DNA from: Bacteroidales bacterium
Lineage (GTDB): Bacteria; Bacteroidota; Bacteroidia; Bacteroidales; VadinHA17
Assembly (NCBI GenBank): GCA_030596125.1
Contig: JAUVKT010000015.1
Coordinates: 1-40,753, forward strand
Length of the DNA: 40,753 nt
Direction of reading: 5' to 3'
Shown: one piece after another, positions 1 to 8,647 of the stretch
Layout of the letters: each line of letters opens with the position of its first letter
How positions within the stretch are numbered: the first letter of the stretch is position 1
Notes under the pieces: generated by a model
What the model saw: only the letters and a program-made list of their open reading frames with translations
The model's database searches: none
What the model was told of the DNA's origin: nothing
Program-made: the position numbers and the translations under genes

Positions 1-4
1 TAGT

Positions 5-40
5 TAAAGCCGTTAGTCGTTCATCGTACGCCTTGCGCCG
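5..40 (-). repeat. Degenerate heptamer array (reverse orientation)
   Basis: Read on the minus strand, the stretch breaks into successive 7-base units of the type GGCGTAC / GACTAAC. It is the mirror image of the array at 119-152, and the pair flanks the hairpin at 70-90. Confidence 0.5.
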
Positions 41-69
41 TTCTATTTTATATAGGGCCGAACGTTAAG

Positions 70-90
70 AATTGATCCGGTGGATCAATT
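70..90. repeat. Perfect 9-bp hairpin, 3-nt loop
   Basis: AATTGATCC and GGATCAATT pair perfectly around a GGT loop. No T-run follows on either strand, so an intrinsic terminator is not supported. It may be part of a small composite repeat, because inverted heptamer arrays lie on both sides. Confidence 0.5.
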
Positions 91-118
91 TAGTGAGGAG
101 CCAGATTGTAGCGGTGGA

Positions 119-152
119 GACTAACGACAAACGACGAAAGACAAACGGAAAG
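119..152 (+). repeat. Degenerate heptamer array
   Basis: Successive 7-base units of the type GACTAAC, GACAAAC and GACGAAA. The same unit family recurs at 12598, 18865 and 21831. Confidence 0.6.
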
Positions 153-354
153 GGACTTTATTAATGACAGTCTAGTCTTCCAATATTCCGGTATTTCCGG
201 GTTAACATCAGAAATCAACAATCGCCTGTCCGGCTATTGACGGATTAATCGATATTGGATATTCAAGGACTTTATAAACCTTATCAACTTTATCAACGAT
301 TTTCTGATTAAATGGTACGATCAAAAATCAAATATTGGAATCTCATTGAGTGAA

Positions 355-386
355 AACTTGGAACTTGAAACCTGCAACCTGGAACA
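355..386 (+). repeat. Degenerate heptamer array (AACTTGG type)
   Basis: Four full 7-base units, AACTTGG, AACTTGA, AACCTGC and AACCTGG. The unit sequence differs from the GACTAAC family but the 7-base period is the same. Confidence 0.6.
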
Positions 387-430
387 CTATTTTACATAAT
401 ATAGCATTATAGCGCAAAAGGATTTAGAAG

Positions 431-473
431 CAGGCAGAAGGCTTAGGGCGTAAGGCATAAGGAGGAAGAAGAA
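431..473 (+). repeat. Degenerate heptamer array (TAAGGCA type)
   Basis: Units such as GAAGGCT, TAGGGCG, TAAGGCA and TAAGGAG follow each other at 7-base spacing. Very similar units end the array at 21831-21914. Confidence 0.6.
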
Positions 474-490
474 GTTTCTATACAAGAGCC

Positions 491-579
491 GCAAATTGCT
501 TTAACATAAAATCGCTACCGTTATCGGACTGGCGTCGCGATAACTGATTTTATGTTAAATACTGCGTATACACAATTTG
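491..579. repeat. Compound palindrome, MITE-like or structured RNA
   Basis: Three nested perfect stems are present: GCAAATTG 491-498 with 572-579, a 14-bp stem 500-513 with 546-559, and GTTATCG 520-526 with 538-544. Together they can fold most of an 89-base segment into one long interrupted hairpin. No T-run follows on either strand, so a terminator is unlikely. A non-autonomous mobile palindrome is the simplest reading, and a structured RNA or protein-binding site is possible. Confidence 0.55.
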
Positions 580-621
580 CTAGCCTTTTGCCTATAATTA
601 ATATTATGTCAAATAGAACTA

Positions 622-663
622 TTAAAAGAAACGGGATCGTAATAAATCCCCCGCTCCTTTTAA
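622..663 (-). terminator. Terminator of the TPR gene
   Basis: An imperfect hairpin pairs 624-637 with 646-661, with an A-rich left flank and T-rich right flank. It lies about 20 bases after the stop codon of the leftward TPR gene. The A/T flanks could let it work in both directions. Confidence 0.5.
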
Positions 664-683
664 AATATATGAACTATTTTCTA

Positions 684-1835
684 CTAATTCTCTAATTCAG
701 CAATCTTAGCGGCAATAGCATCGTACTTATCAGTCATCTTAAGTCTGTAATAAAGCTCCTTAAGACTGAGCATCGTGTCACGATCATCAGGTCTTAAGCT
801 GATGGCATTTTCCATATAAGGAACTGCTTCTCCAAAAACCTCATAAGCCTTATCTGTTGCCTCCTTATATTTTATATTGTCCATAATATCGTTGGCATCA
901 TTAAACATTCCGGACGCTTTGTTGTAGTAACAAACACCAAGATTGTACTGTGTGTCGAAAAACTCAGGGTTTATTTCAACAGACCTTTGTAAGGCAGCTA
1001 TTGCATCATCATATTTATCCTGTTTCATATATAACACACCTTCAGCCCAGTAAAGTGAGTAATTGTTCTGATCAGTTGCCTTTGCCTTACTGATATAATC
1101 AAATGCTGCATCGTCCATCTCGTTTTCAAGATAGAATTGAATAAGATTCAAAAGAATATTCTGGTCTGCAGGGAATGTCTCGAAAGCATCAGTAAGTGAC
1201 TTTTCAGCATTTTCAAGATCTTTCATCTCCATATACGTCAAGTATTTTAAAAGAAAAGGCTGAGTTCCTCCATATTTAAATTCAATACTCTGATTAAAAT
1301 AATCAATGGCTTTAGTCCATAATTTTGCATTATAAGCGGATAAAGCAGCATTAAATACAACGGCTGTGTCAACAGAGCCTACGTATATATCGCTATTCTG
1401 AATCTCAATCAGCTTTTCAAAAGCTCCCAGTGCGATATCGAATTTTTCTGCTTCAAACTCAGCGATTGCCCAGGTTAGAAAGTTGTTGGATAATTGCGGT
1501 AACTGCATGATTATCATCTTCTCCATGGTGCTTTTTTCATCCATTTCGATCGACTTCATATAAGCATTGTAAGCTACTATCAGAGGCTCAGGATAGAGAG
1601 CTTGCTTGGCAGGGTCATCTGTTTCAAAAAGAGCCTGTGCGAGCCTGCCCTTAGCATAATAAGTCTTTGGCCACTCTTTTGTTTTTTCATGGACAATAGC
1701 AGCATCGATTGCCTCCTTTGCCTTATCAAAACTTCCGGCATCAATGAAGTTAAGTGCACTGGATACTTTTCCCTTCTGGGCAAAAACACCCATGGCCATT
1801 ATTGAAATTAAGAATGAAATTAAAAATCTCTTCAT
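684..1835 (-). CDS. Secreted tetratricopeptide-repeat protein
   Basis: A 383-residue protein with a signal peptide (MKRFLISFLISIMAMGVFAQ, cut after about residue 20), followed by TPR-like helical pairs. The clearest repeats are near residues 150-190 and 245-300, with typical A-L-x-x-A and N-P-E patterns such as AIAALQRSVEINPEF. The ATG at 1835 is chosen over an in-frame ATG at 1862 because it opens directly into the signal peptide and lies about 25 bases after a good promoter. The protein is probably periplasmic or surface-associated and may act as a scaffold; no enzymatic motif is seen. It follows gyrA on the same strand but has its own promoter in the 77-base gap. Function is not known from sequence alone. 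Confidence 0.85.
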   Translation of the reverse strand: MKRFLISFLISIMAMGVFAQKGKVSSALNFIDAGSFDKAKEAIDAAIVHEKTKEWPKTYYAKGRLAQALFETDDPAKQALYPEPLIVAYNAYMKSIEMDEKSTMEKMIIMQLPQLSNNFLTWAIAEFEAEKFDIALGAFEKLIEIQNSDIYVGSVDTAVVFNAALSAYNAKLWTKAIDYFNQSIEFKYGGTQPFLLKYLTYMEMKDLENAEKSLTDAFETFPADQNILLNLIQFYLENEMDDAAFDYISKAKATDQNNYSLYWAEGVLYMKQDKYDDAIAALQRSVEINPEFFDTQYNLGVCYYNKASGMFNDANDIMDNIKYKEATDKAYEVFGEAVPYMENAISLRPDDRDTMLSLKELYYRLKMTDKYDAIAAKIAELEN

Positions 1836-1859
1836 GTTTCCAAGTTTATTAGTTTGTGT

Positions 1860-1891
1860 CAAATTTAATATATTACTAACTATTCTTCAAA
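1860..1891 (-). promoter_or_regulatory. Bacteroidetes-type promoter for the TPR gene
   Basis: On the minus strand, TTTG (1888-1891) is followed by a 20-base spacer and TAAATTTG (1860-1867). This matches the Bacteroidetes sigma-factor consensus TTTG-N19-21-TAnnTTTG. The implied transcription start is about 15-20 bases before the ATG at 1835. Confidence 0.65.
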
Positions 1892-1912
1892 TAGTTTGCC
1901 AAATTACTGTTC

Positions 1913-4408
1913 CTATTCTTCAACACCCTCCGATATTTCACTTTCTTCATTCTCATCTTCTTCACTTACATCTACTTGTGCCACTGCTGCGATATAATCA
2001 TTATCCCGGAGATTTATTAGCCTAACACCTTGAGTAGCTCTTCCCATTACCCTTAATGAAGAGACCGGAATCCTTAATAATGTCCCTATCCCGGTGATTA
2101 TCATGAGATCGTTATTGTCTGTAACCGCCTTAAGGGCAATAAGTTTACCCGTTTTTTCAGTGATATTGATGGTCTTCACCCCCTTCCCTCCCCTGTTGGT
2201 GATACGATAATCATCTGCTCGTGAGCGCTTTCCGTACCCTTTTTCGGATACAACAAGTACATTTTCTAACCCCTCTTCAATATCAATGGTAACCATACCA
2301 ACCACCTTGTCGCTATCATGACCAAGTCTGATACCCCTTACACCTGAGGCAGTCCTGCCCATTGGTCTTACTGCTGATTCGGGGAACCTGATAGCTCTGC
2401 CCGATTCAACTGCCAGCATAATATAATGGTTGCCGTTGGTCATCCTTGCTTCCAGTAATGTATCTCCATCCCTTACAGTAATTGCATTTACACCGTTTTG
2501 TCTCGGACGTGAATATGCTTCCAGTGAGGTTTTCTTAATAATTCCCTTTGTGGTACTTAAAACAATGAAGTTGTTGTTAATGTATTCCTGATCAGTTAGG
2601 TTTTTTACATTTATGAATGCCATAACCGAATCATCAGGTTCCAGGTTAATGAGGTTCTGCATTGCCCTGCCCTTGGATGTTCTGGCACCTTCTGGAATCT
2701 GATATACCTTAAGCCAAAAACATTTTCCTTTTTTAGTGAAGAACAACATTGTGTTATGCATGGTGGCAATATAGAGGTGTGCAAGGAAATCTTCATCCCT
2801 TGTGGTACTTCCTTTTGCTCCGATCCCTCCCCTGTTCTGTCGCCTGAATTCAGTAAGAGGTGTCCTCTTTATATATCCCATGTGGGAAATGGTTATCACC
2901 ATCTCCTCATCAGCATAAAAATCTTCAGGGTTAAATTCCTCTGCATTAGGTATAATCTCAGTTCTGCGATCATCTCCATACTTCTGTTTAATCTCAATCA
3001 ATTCATCCCTGATGATCTCCATCTGAAGCTCTTCACTGTCGAGAATACTCTTAAGATATTCTATCTGCTTCATAATCTCTTCGAACTCAGCACGCAGCTT
3101 ATCTTGCTCAAGGCCAGTAAGTTGGCGCAGTCTCATTTCAACTATTGCACGTGACTGGATATCTGATAGTTCGAAACGTTCTATAAGTCTTTCACGTGCT
3201 TCGTCCGGGGTCTTTGATGATCTGATTATAGCTATTACTTCATCAATATTATCACTTGCAATGATTAGCCCTTCGAGAATATGCGCCCTTTTTTCTGCCT
3301 GTTGCAGTTCATACCGTGTCCGGCGTAGAACAACTTCATGTCTGTGGTCTACAAAATACCTGATAAGATCTTTTAATATAAGAGTTCTGGGTCTTCCTTT
3401 TACAAGGGCTATGTTGTTGACGCTGAATGATGTCTGTAGCTGTGAATATTTAAACAGGGTGTTCAGAACGACATTGGCTGTTGCATCTTTTTTAAGGATG
3501 ATGACAATCCTCATTCCGGTACGGTCTGATTCGTCATTTATATAGGAGATTCCCTCAATTTTCTTTTCATTGATCTGCTCAGCTATTTTGCGGATCATTT
3601 CTGCCTTATTGACCATATAGGGAATCTCGGTAATTATAATACTTTCCCGCCCCGAGTGGGTTACTTCGATCTCGGTCTTTGACCTTACCACTACCCTTCC
3701 GCGCCCGGTTTCAAAGGCATCTCTGATACCCTGCTCGCCATAAATAATACCTCCTGTAGGAAAGTCAGGTCCCTTGATATGCACCATAAGTTCTTCAGTG
3801 GTGATATCCTTGTTCCCGATATAATCTATTATAGCATCAATAACCTCTCTGAGATTGTGAGGAGGCATATTTGTTGCCATACCAACCGCTATACCGGAGG
3901 CACCATTAAGCAGAAGTGTAGGTATTCTTGCAGGAAGCACCGTAGGCTCTTCCAGTGAATCATCGAAATTAAGCTGAAAATCTACTGTATCCTTTTCGAG
4001 ATCGGCAAGCGTCTCCTCTGCAATTTTCCTTAGCCTGGCCTCGGTATACCTCATTGCAGCCGGACTGTCGCCATCAACTGACCCGAAATTCCCCTGTCCG
4101 TCAACCAGAGGATAACGCAATGACCACGTTTGAGCCATTCTTACCATAGCTTCATAAACAGATGAATCACCATGTGGATGGTACTTACCAAGTACTTCAC
4201 CAACTATTCTTGCTGATTTCTTATGTGACCGGTTTGATAAAATACCTAATTCTGACATTCCGTACAAAACTCTCCTGTGAACAGGTTTCAACCCGTCCCG
4301 CACGTCCGGCAATGCCCTGGAAACAATCACAGACATCGAATAATCGATGTATGCCGACTTCATCTCTTCCTCAATATTGATCTTTAAAATCCTCTCCTGG
4401 TCTGACAT
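1913..4408 (-). CDS. gyrA: DNA gyrase subunit A
   Basis: The 831-residue GyrA is the breakage-reunion subunit of the A2B2 type II topoisomerase that adds negative supercoils. The N-terminal half carries the winged-helix and tower domains, with the catalytic tyrosine Y121 in AAMRYTEAR. The quinolone-resistance region reads [12 protein letters not shown], so S82 and E86 align with E. coli S83 and D87; this looks drug-sensitive. The C-terminal half is the DNA-wrapping beta-pinwheel, with a GyrA-box-like NRGGKG motif that supports gyrase over topoisomerase IV, and an acidic tail. The length is normal for Bacteroidetes. The ATG at 4408 opens the conserved [18 protein letters not shown] hairpin with a T-run lies just upstream in the leader. 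clpC diverges from it. Confidence 0.97.
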   Translation of the reverse strand: MSDQERILKINIEEEMKSAYIDYSMSVIVSRALPDVRDGLKPVHRRVLYGMSELGILSNRSHKKSARIVGEVLGKYHPHGDSSVYEAMVRMAQTWSLRYPLVDGQGNFGSVDGDSPAAMRYTEARLRKIAEETLADLEKDTVDFQLNFDDSLEEPTVLPARIPTLLLNGASGIAVGMATNMPPHNLREVIDAIIDYIGNKDITTEELMVHIKGPDFPTGGIIYGEQGIRDAFETGRGRVVVRSKTEIEVTHSGRESIIITEIPYMVNKAEMIRKIAEQINEKKIEGISYINDESDRTGMRIVIILKKDATANVVLNTLFKYSQLQTSFSVNNIALVKGRPRTLILKDLIRYFVDHRHEVVLRRTRYELQQAEKRAHILEGLIIASDNIDEVIAIIRSSKTPDEARERLIERFELSDIQSRAIVEMRLRQLTGLEQDKLRAEFEEIMKQIEYLKSILDSEELQMEIIRDELIEIKQKYGDDRRTEIIPNAEEFNPEDFYADEEMVITISHMGYIKRTPLTEFRRQNRGGIGAKGSTTRDEDFLAHLYIATMHNTMLFFTKKGKCFWLKVYQIPEGARTSKGRAMQNLINLEPDDSVMAFINVKNLTDQEYINNNFIVLSTTKGIIKKTSLEAYSRPRQNGVNAITVRDGDTLLEARMTNGNHYIMLAVESGRAIRFPESAVRPMGRTASGVRGIRLGHDSDKVVGMVTIDIEEGLENVLVVSEKGYGKRSRADDYRITNRGGKGVKTINITEKTGKLIALKAVTDNNDLMIITGIGTLLRIPVSSLRVMGRATQGVRLINLRDNDYIAAVAQVDVSEEDENEESEISEGVEE

Positions 4409-4428
4409 TTAAGATAAATTTTTCCGTT

Positions 4429-4452
4429 AAAAAACTGAGGGGGTGACCCCCT
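4429..4452 (-). terminator. Terminator-like hairpin in the gyrA leader
   Basis: On the minus strand AGGGGG and CCCCCT pair perfectly around a 3-base loop (4438-4452). Three bases later comes a run of six T (4429-4434), and the gyrA ATG follows 20 bases on. It is either an attenuator of gyrA or the 3' end of a short transcript from the gyrA-clpC gap. Confidence 0.5.
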
Positions 4453-4591
4453 GGAATAATAGGTTACGAAAATAATCAATATTTGCCGTTTTTTTGCATG
4501 TTTGGAGGCCTATTTTTCAACATTAACCTGTTCAAAAAGAGGCACGCATTTTGCAATATTGTTATTACAATAAAAATAGGGAGGATTAATC

Positions 4592-4608
4592 ATTTTTATG
4601 TATTTTTG
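4592..4608 (+). promoter_or_regulatory. Candidate clpC promoter (-7 region)
   Basis: ATTTTTATGTATTTTTG contains TATTTTTG (4601-4608), a match to the Bacteroidetes -7 element TAnnTTTG. No TTG sits at the usual -33 distance. The same 17 bases occur upstream of sucD, which supports a shared promoter type. Confidence 0.45.
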
Positions 4609-4675
4609 TCTATGCCAGAATGACAATTTGTCTTGATGATCCTCAACTAACAAAGAAGATAGATTATTATACAAT

Positions 4676-7210
4676 ATGATGGATTCGAAATTTTCACAGA
4701 AAGTAAAAGATATACTTACCTATAGTAAAGAGGAGGCTATAAGGTTAGGTAACAGCCATATCAGTCCCGATCACCTCTTTCTTGGTATTTTAAGGGATGG
4801 AGAAGGGTTCGCAGTCGATATCCTGATGAATCAGGGAGTCGACCTTGTTATGATGAAAGGGTCTGTTGAGCGTAATATAAGAGTCGATAATCAGGTAAAT
4901 ATTACTGATAGTGAGATTCTTCCGCTTCTTAAGAGTACCGAAAGGATTCTTAAGCTTATCCATCTTGAGGCAAGGGCTCTCAAGAGTGATGTTATTGATA
5001 CAGAGCATCTTCTGCTTGCTATTTTAAAAGAAGAGAACTCTTTTATTACACGCTACCTGTTGGAGTTAAATATAGATTATCAATCAGTCAGGCAACTTGC
5101 CGAAACCGACTCCCCTGCCCCGCGTGCTGATTTCCCGCATGAGGAAGATGAGGATGATACGGGATACCAGAAAGGTGGTCAGGGTAAAGGTGGTTCTAAA
5201 CCAGGTCAGCACCAGGGAGGTAAAACATCATCTGACACACCTGTTCTTGACAATTTTGGCATAGACCTTACCACTGCAGCTGAAGAAAACAAGCTTGATC
5301 CGATAGTCGGAAGGGAAAAGGAGATAGAAAGACTTGCACAGATACTTTCGCGTCGTAAAAAGAACAACCCTATTCTGATAGGTGACCCAGGTGTAGGCAA
5401 ATCTGCCATTGCAGAAGGTCTTGCTCTCAGGATTACACAGAAAAAGGTTTCAAGGGTTCTTTTTCATAAAAGAGTTGTAACTCTCGACATGGCCTCGATT
5501 GTTGCCGGAACCAAATACAGGGGGCAGTTTGAGGAGAGAATGAAAGCAATTTTGAATGAGCTTGCAAAAAATGATAATATTATTCTTTTCATCGATGAGA
5601 TACACACAATTGTAGGTGCTGGAGGAGCTGCAGGATCTCTTGATGCAGCCAATATGCTAAAACCTGCCCTGGCAAGAGGTGATATCCAGTGTATAGGAGC
5701 TACAACACTGGATGAGTACAGGCAGCATATTGAGAAGGATGGCGCACTTGAGAGAAGGTTTCAGAAAGTTATGATTGAACCTACTTCAATCGATGAAACG
5801 ATCCATATTCTGCATAATATAAAGGAGAGATATGAAGATCACCATAATGTAAATTATACTGATGATGCCATTGATGCCTGTGTTAAGCTTACCAGCAGGT
5901 ATATAAGCGACAGACACCTGCCCGATAAGGCAATAGATGCACTCGATGAGTCGGGGTCGCGTGTACATATATCCAATATTATTGTACCGGAGCGTATCTT
6001 AAGCCTCGAAGATCAGCTTGATGATACCCGGAAGGATAAGATGAGTGCTGTTAAGAACCAGAATTTTGAAAAAGCTGCCAGTTTCAGGGACAAGGAGAAA
6101 GAACTACTTGATCTGATAGAGTCTGAGAAGAAGAAGTGGGAGTCTGACCTGTCTGATAACAGGGAGATCGTAAATGAAGAAAAGGTAGCAGAGGTAGTTG
6201 CCATGATGACAGGTGTGCCCGTACAAAGAATTGCCCAGAGTGAAGGTAACCGGCTTATTAAAATGGGCGATGAGATACAGAAGAGTCTGATTGGTCAGGA
6301 AGATGCTGTAAAGAAGATCGTAAAAGCGATACAGAGAAACAGGGCCGGACTGAAAGATCCAAATAAACCGATTGGTACTTTTATTTTCCTGGGTCCTACC
6401 GGTGTTGGTAAAACCCAACTGGCTAAAGTGCTTGCTCAATACCTTTTCGAAAGTGCTGAAAATCTTATCAGGGTTGATATGAGTGAGTATATGGAGAAAT
6501 TCTCTATATCCAGACTTGTAGGAGCGCCTCCCGGATATGTTGGTTATGAGGAGGGTGGACAGTTAACCGAAAAAGTAAGACGCAGACCCTATTCCGTTGT
6601 ATTGCTGGATGAGATCGAAAAGGCCCATCCGGATGTTTTCCATCTTTTACTTCAGGTACTGGATGAAGGACAGCTGACTGACAGCCTTGGCAGAAGAGTT
6701 GATTTCAGGAATACAATCGTTATTATGACATCAAATATAGGTACAAGGCAGTTGAAAGATTTTGGTCAGGGCGTTGGATTTGATACTTCAGCCAAAAAAA
6801 CGGGAGGAGATGAGTTTGCACATAGTGTTATTCAAAAAGCATTGCATAAAACCTTTGCTCCTGAATTTCTGAACAGGATAGATGATGTGATTATATTTGG
6901 TTCTCTTAAAAGGGAGGATATACATAAAATCATTGATATTGAACTTAAAGGACTGTTCGACAGAGTGTTCGCAATGGGTTATGCTATTAAACTGTCTGCA
7001 AAAGCCAAAGACTACATTGCCGATAAGGGATTTGATATCAAATATGGAGCCAGGCCTCTTAAGAGAGCTATTCAGAAGTATCTTGAGGATCCGATGGCTG
7101 AAGTTATTATTCAATCAAACCTTTCAGCCGGTGATACCATAATGGTGGACCTTGATAATAAAAAGGAGGAGATAAAGATCAAGGTTAAGAAGAAACCTGT
7201 TACAAAATAA
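4676..7210 (+). CDS. clpC: Clp protease ATPase subunit ClpC
   Basis: An 844-residue Hsp100 unfoldase that feeds substrates to ClpP. Order of domains: double Clp-N repeat (about 5-145), Gly/Gln/Lys-rich linker (about 160-190), AAA+ 1 with Walker A GDPGVGKS (236-243) and Walker B ILFIDEIH (303-310), a middle coiled-coil domain with a UVR-like segment (about 430-500), and AAA+ 2 with GPTGVGKT (573-580) and VVLLDEIEKAH (641-651). The tripeptide VGF at 700-702 sits where ClpP-binding loops have [LIV]-G-[FL], so a ClpP partner is expected. The middle domain is short, as in ClpC and unlike ClpB. Two ATGs in tandem (4676, 4679) are equally good starts. It is monocistronic and divergent from gyrA. Confidence 0.95.
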   Translation: MMDSKFSQKVKDILTYSKEEAIRLGNSHISPDHLFLGILRDGEGFAVDILMNQGVDLVMMKGSVERNIRVDNQVNITDSEILPLLKSTERILKLIHLEARALKSDVIDTEHLLLAILKEENSFITRYLLELNIDYQSVRQLAETDSPAPRADFPHEEDEDDTGYQKGGQGKGGSKPGQHQGGKTSSDTPVLDNFGIDLTTAAEENKLDPIVGREKEIERLAQILSRRKKNNPILIGDPGVGKSAIAEGLALRITQKKVSRVLFHKRVVTLDMASIVAGTKYRGQFEERMKAILNELAKNDNIILFIDEIHTIVGAGGAAGSLDAANMLKPALARGDIQCIGATTLDEYRQHIEKDGALERRFQKVMIEPTSIDETIHILHNIKERYEDHHNVNYTDDAIDACVKLTSRYISDRHLPDKAIDALDESGSRVHISNIIVPERILSLEDQLDDTRKDKMSAVKNQNFEKAASFRDKEKELLDLIESEKKKWESDLSDNREIVNEEKVAEVVAMMTGVPVQRIAQSEGNRLIKMGDEIQKSLIGQEDAVKKIVKAIQRNRAGLKDPNKPIGTFIFLGPTGVGKTQLAKVLAQYLFESAENLIRVDMSEYMEKFSISRLVGAPPGYVGYEEGGQLTEKVRRRPYSVVLLDEIEKAHPDVFHLLLQVLDEGQLTDSLGRRVDFRNTIVIMTSNIGTRQLKDFGQGVGFDTSAKKTGGDEFAHSVIQKALHKTFAPEFLNRIDDVIIFGSLKREDIHKIIDIELKGLFDRVFAMGYAIKLSAKAKDYIADKGFDIKYGARPLKRAIQKYLEDPMAEVIIQSNLSAGDTIMVDLDNKKEEIKIKVKKKPVTK

Positions 7211-7232
7211 AAAGGACACAGGTTACCTTGTG
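7208..7232 (-). terminator. Possible rimO terminator
   Basis: On the minus strand CACAAGG and CCTGTG pair with one bulge around TAA, followed by TCCTTTTTATTTT. It lies in the 56-base gap between convergent clpC and rimO. The stem is short, so support is modest. Confidence 0.35.
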
Positions 7233-7240
7233 ACACAGTG

Positions 7241-7269
7241 TTCAATATTCGATATTCGATATTCAATTA
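7241..7269. repeat. Heptamer array abutting the rimO stop codon
   Basis: Units TTCAATA, TTCGATA, TTCGATA and TTCAATT run at 7-base spacing. On the minus strand the array begins at the TAA stop of rimO. Confidence 0.6.
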
Positions 7270-8556
7270 CACCTCCCCCATCAGGTCAAACTCTGAACTT
7301 CCGGTAATCGTTACAGTTGTGAAATCACCGGGTTTCAGATCGATGCCTGCTTTGGGAATAAGTACTTCCTGGTCTACATCCGGACTGTCAAATTCACTGC
7401 GGCCTATGTAATAATTCCCCTCCTCTCTGTCGATTATTATCTTCAGGTGTTTGCCAACCAGTTTTTTATTATTGAGAGCGGAGATCTCCTGCTGCAGCTT
7501 CATAAGCCTGGCCGTACGTGATTTTTTTTTCTTTTCCGATACGTTATCTTTATAATTAATAAAGCCAAAGGTATCTTCCTCGTGTGAGTAGGGAAAAACC
7601 CCAAGCCTGTCAAACCTGAATTCCCTGATAAAATTCACCAGTTCATTATAATCATCTTTAGTTTCGCCAGGGTGGCCTGCAATAAGGGTTGTTCGAATAG
7701 TTGCATCGGGTAGTTCACTGCGGATCAATGCCAGCAGGTTTCTTGTCTCTTTCCCTGTATGGCTTCTGCGCATCATTTTTAATATTTTATCTGAAATGTG
7801 TTGAATGGGAAGGTCTATATACCTGCATATCTTAGGATTGTTCTTCATCAGATTAATAATTTCCATCGGAAAGTTTGCAGGATACAGATAATGAAGCCTG
7901 ATCCAATCAATGCCTTCGATTGCAGATAATTCTTCGACCAGGGGAGCAAGCATCTGTTTTTTGTACAGGTCAAGTCCGTAATAACTCAGGTCCTGTGCAA
8001 TAAGTATAAGCTCTTTAACACCTATAGCAGCAAGTCTTCTCCCCTCCTCCACCAACTCTTCAACCGGACTGCTGATATACCTGCCTCTTATAAGCGGGAT
8101 AGCACAGAAGGCACAGTCTCTGTCGCATCCTTCACTAATTTTAAGGTAAGCATAGTGACCTGGACCAGTAAGAACCCTGTCAGCAGAAAGATTATCGTAA
8201 TATCTACTGCCCAGGCCATTCACTACCTCCTTCAGGTCATTAACCCCAAAGTAATTATCAACTTCTGGAATTTCTATTCTAAGATCATCCCTGTATCGTT
8301 CGCTTAAACAACCCATAACATGCAGGTTATTGATCTTCCCCCTTCTTTTAGCCTCAACAAATTGCAAAATTGTATTAATTGATTCCTCTTTGGCATCATT
8401 AATAAAGCCGCATGTATTTATTATAACCGTATCGTGGTCAGTATCATACCGGTCATAAACAATATTGTATCCGGCCTCTTTAAACTGGCGGATCAGTTTT
8501 TCAGAATCGACAGTGTTTTTTGAGCAGCCAAGGGTTATGATGTTGATTTGTTTCAC
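7267..8556 (-). CDS. rimO: Ribosomal protein S12 methylthiotransferase RimO
   Basis: A 429-residue radical-SAM enzyme that adds a methylthio group to an aspartate of ribosomal protein S12. The N-terminal UPF0004 domain supplies C11, C49 and C83 for one [4Fe-4S] cluster. The radical-SAM motif C144-x3-C148-x2-C151 (EGCDRDCAFC) holds the second. A TRAM domain occupies about 365-429. The motif IRGRYISSP after the cysteine loop is typical of RimO rather than MiaB. The start codon is GTG at 8556, giving MKQINIITLGCSKN, which matches the family start. It lies 91 bases after ftsY on the same strand, a conserved Bacteroidetes pair, so co-transcription is likely. Confidence 0.95.
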   Translation of the reverse strand: MKQINIITLGCSKNTVDSEKLIRQFKEAGYNIVYDRYDTDHDTVIINTCGFINDAKEESINTILQFVEAKRRGKINNLHVMGCLSERYRDDLRIEIPEVDNYFGVNDLKEVVNGLGSRYYDNLSADRVLTGPGHYAYLKISEGCDRDCAFCAIPLIRGRYISSPVEELVEEGRRLAAIGVKELILIAQDLSYYGLDLYKKQMLAPLVEELSAIEGIDWIRLHYLYPANFPMEIINLMKNNPKICRYIDLPIQHISDKILKMMRRSHTGKETRNLLALIRSELPDATIRTTLIAGHPGETKDDYNELVNFIREFRFDRLGVFPYSHEEDTFGFINYKDNVSEKKKKSRTARLMKLQQEISALNNKKLVGKHLKIIIDREEGNYYIGRSEFDSPDVDQEVLIPKAGIDLKPGDFTTVTITGSSEFDLMGEV

Positions 8557-8560
8557 GAAA

Positions 8561-8594
8561 ACAATAACAATTAAAAATTACAAATTAAAAAACC
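8561..8594 (+). repeat. A/T-rich heptamer-period repeat
   Basis: Units such as ACAATTA, AAAATTA and CAAATTA follow at 7-base spacing in the ftsY-rimO gap. The low complexity makes chance periodicity possible. Confidence 0.35.
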
Positions 8595-8647
8595 TGATTG
8601 ATCCTGAAGTGTCATGGATAAAGGCTTGTCAGGGTTACAAGTTGGGT

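Larger units (their letters stand above)
1..683. other. Gene-free repeat-rich stretch
   Basis: No convincing coding region is visible on either strand in this 683-base stretch. It holds several 7-base-period arrays (about 5-40, 119-152, 355-386 and 431-473), a short 9-base-period array near 268-296, a perfect 9-bp hairpin at 70-90, a compound palindrome at 491-579 and the terminator of the leftward TPR gene at 622-663. It looks like a landing zone for short repeats rather than a decayed gene. Confidence 0.7.

Noticed and set aside
70-90. FNR box (TTGAT...ATCAA half-sites)
   Set aside because: The spacer is 7 bases instead of 4 and the whole forms a 9-bp hairpin; no promoter is nearby.
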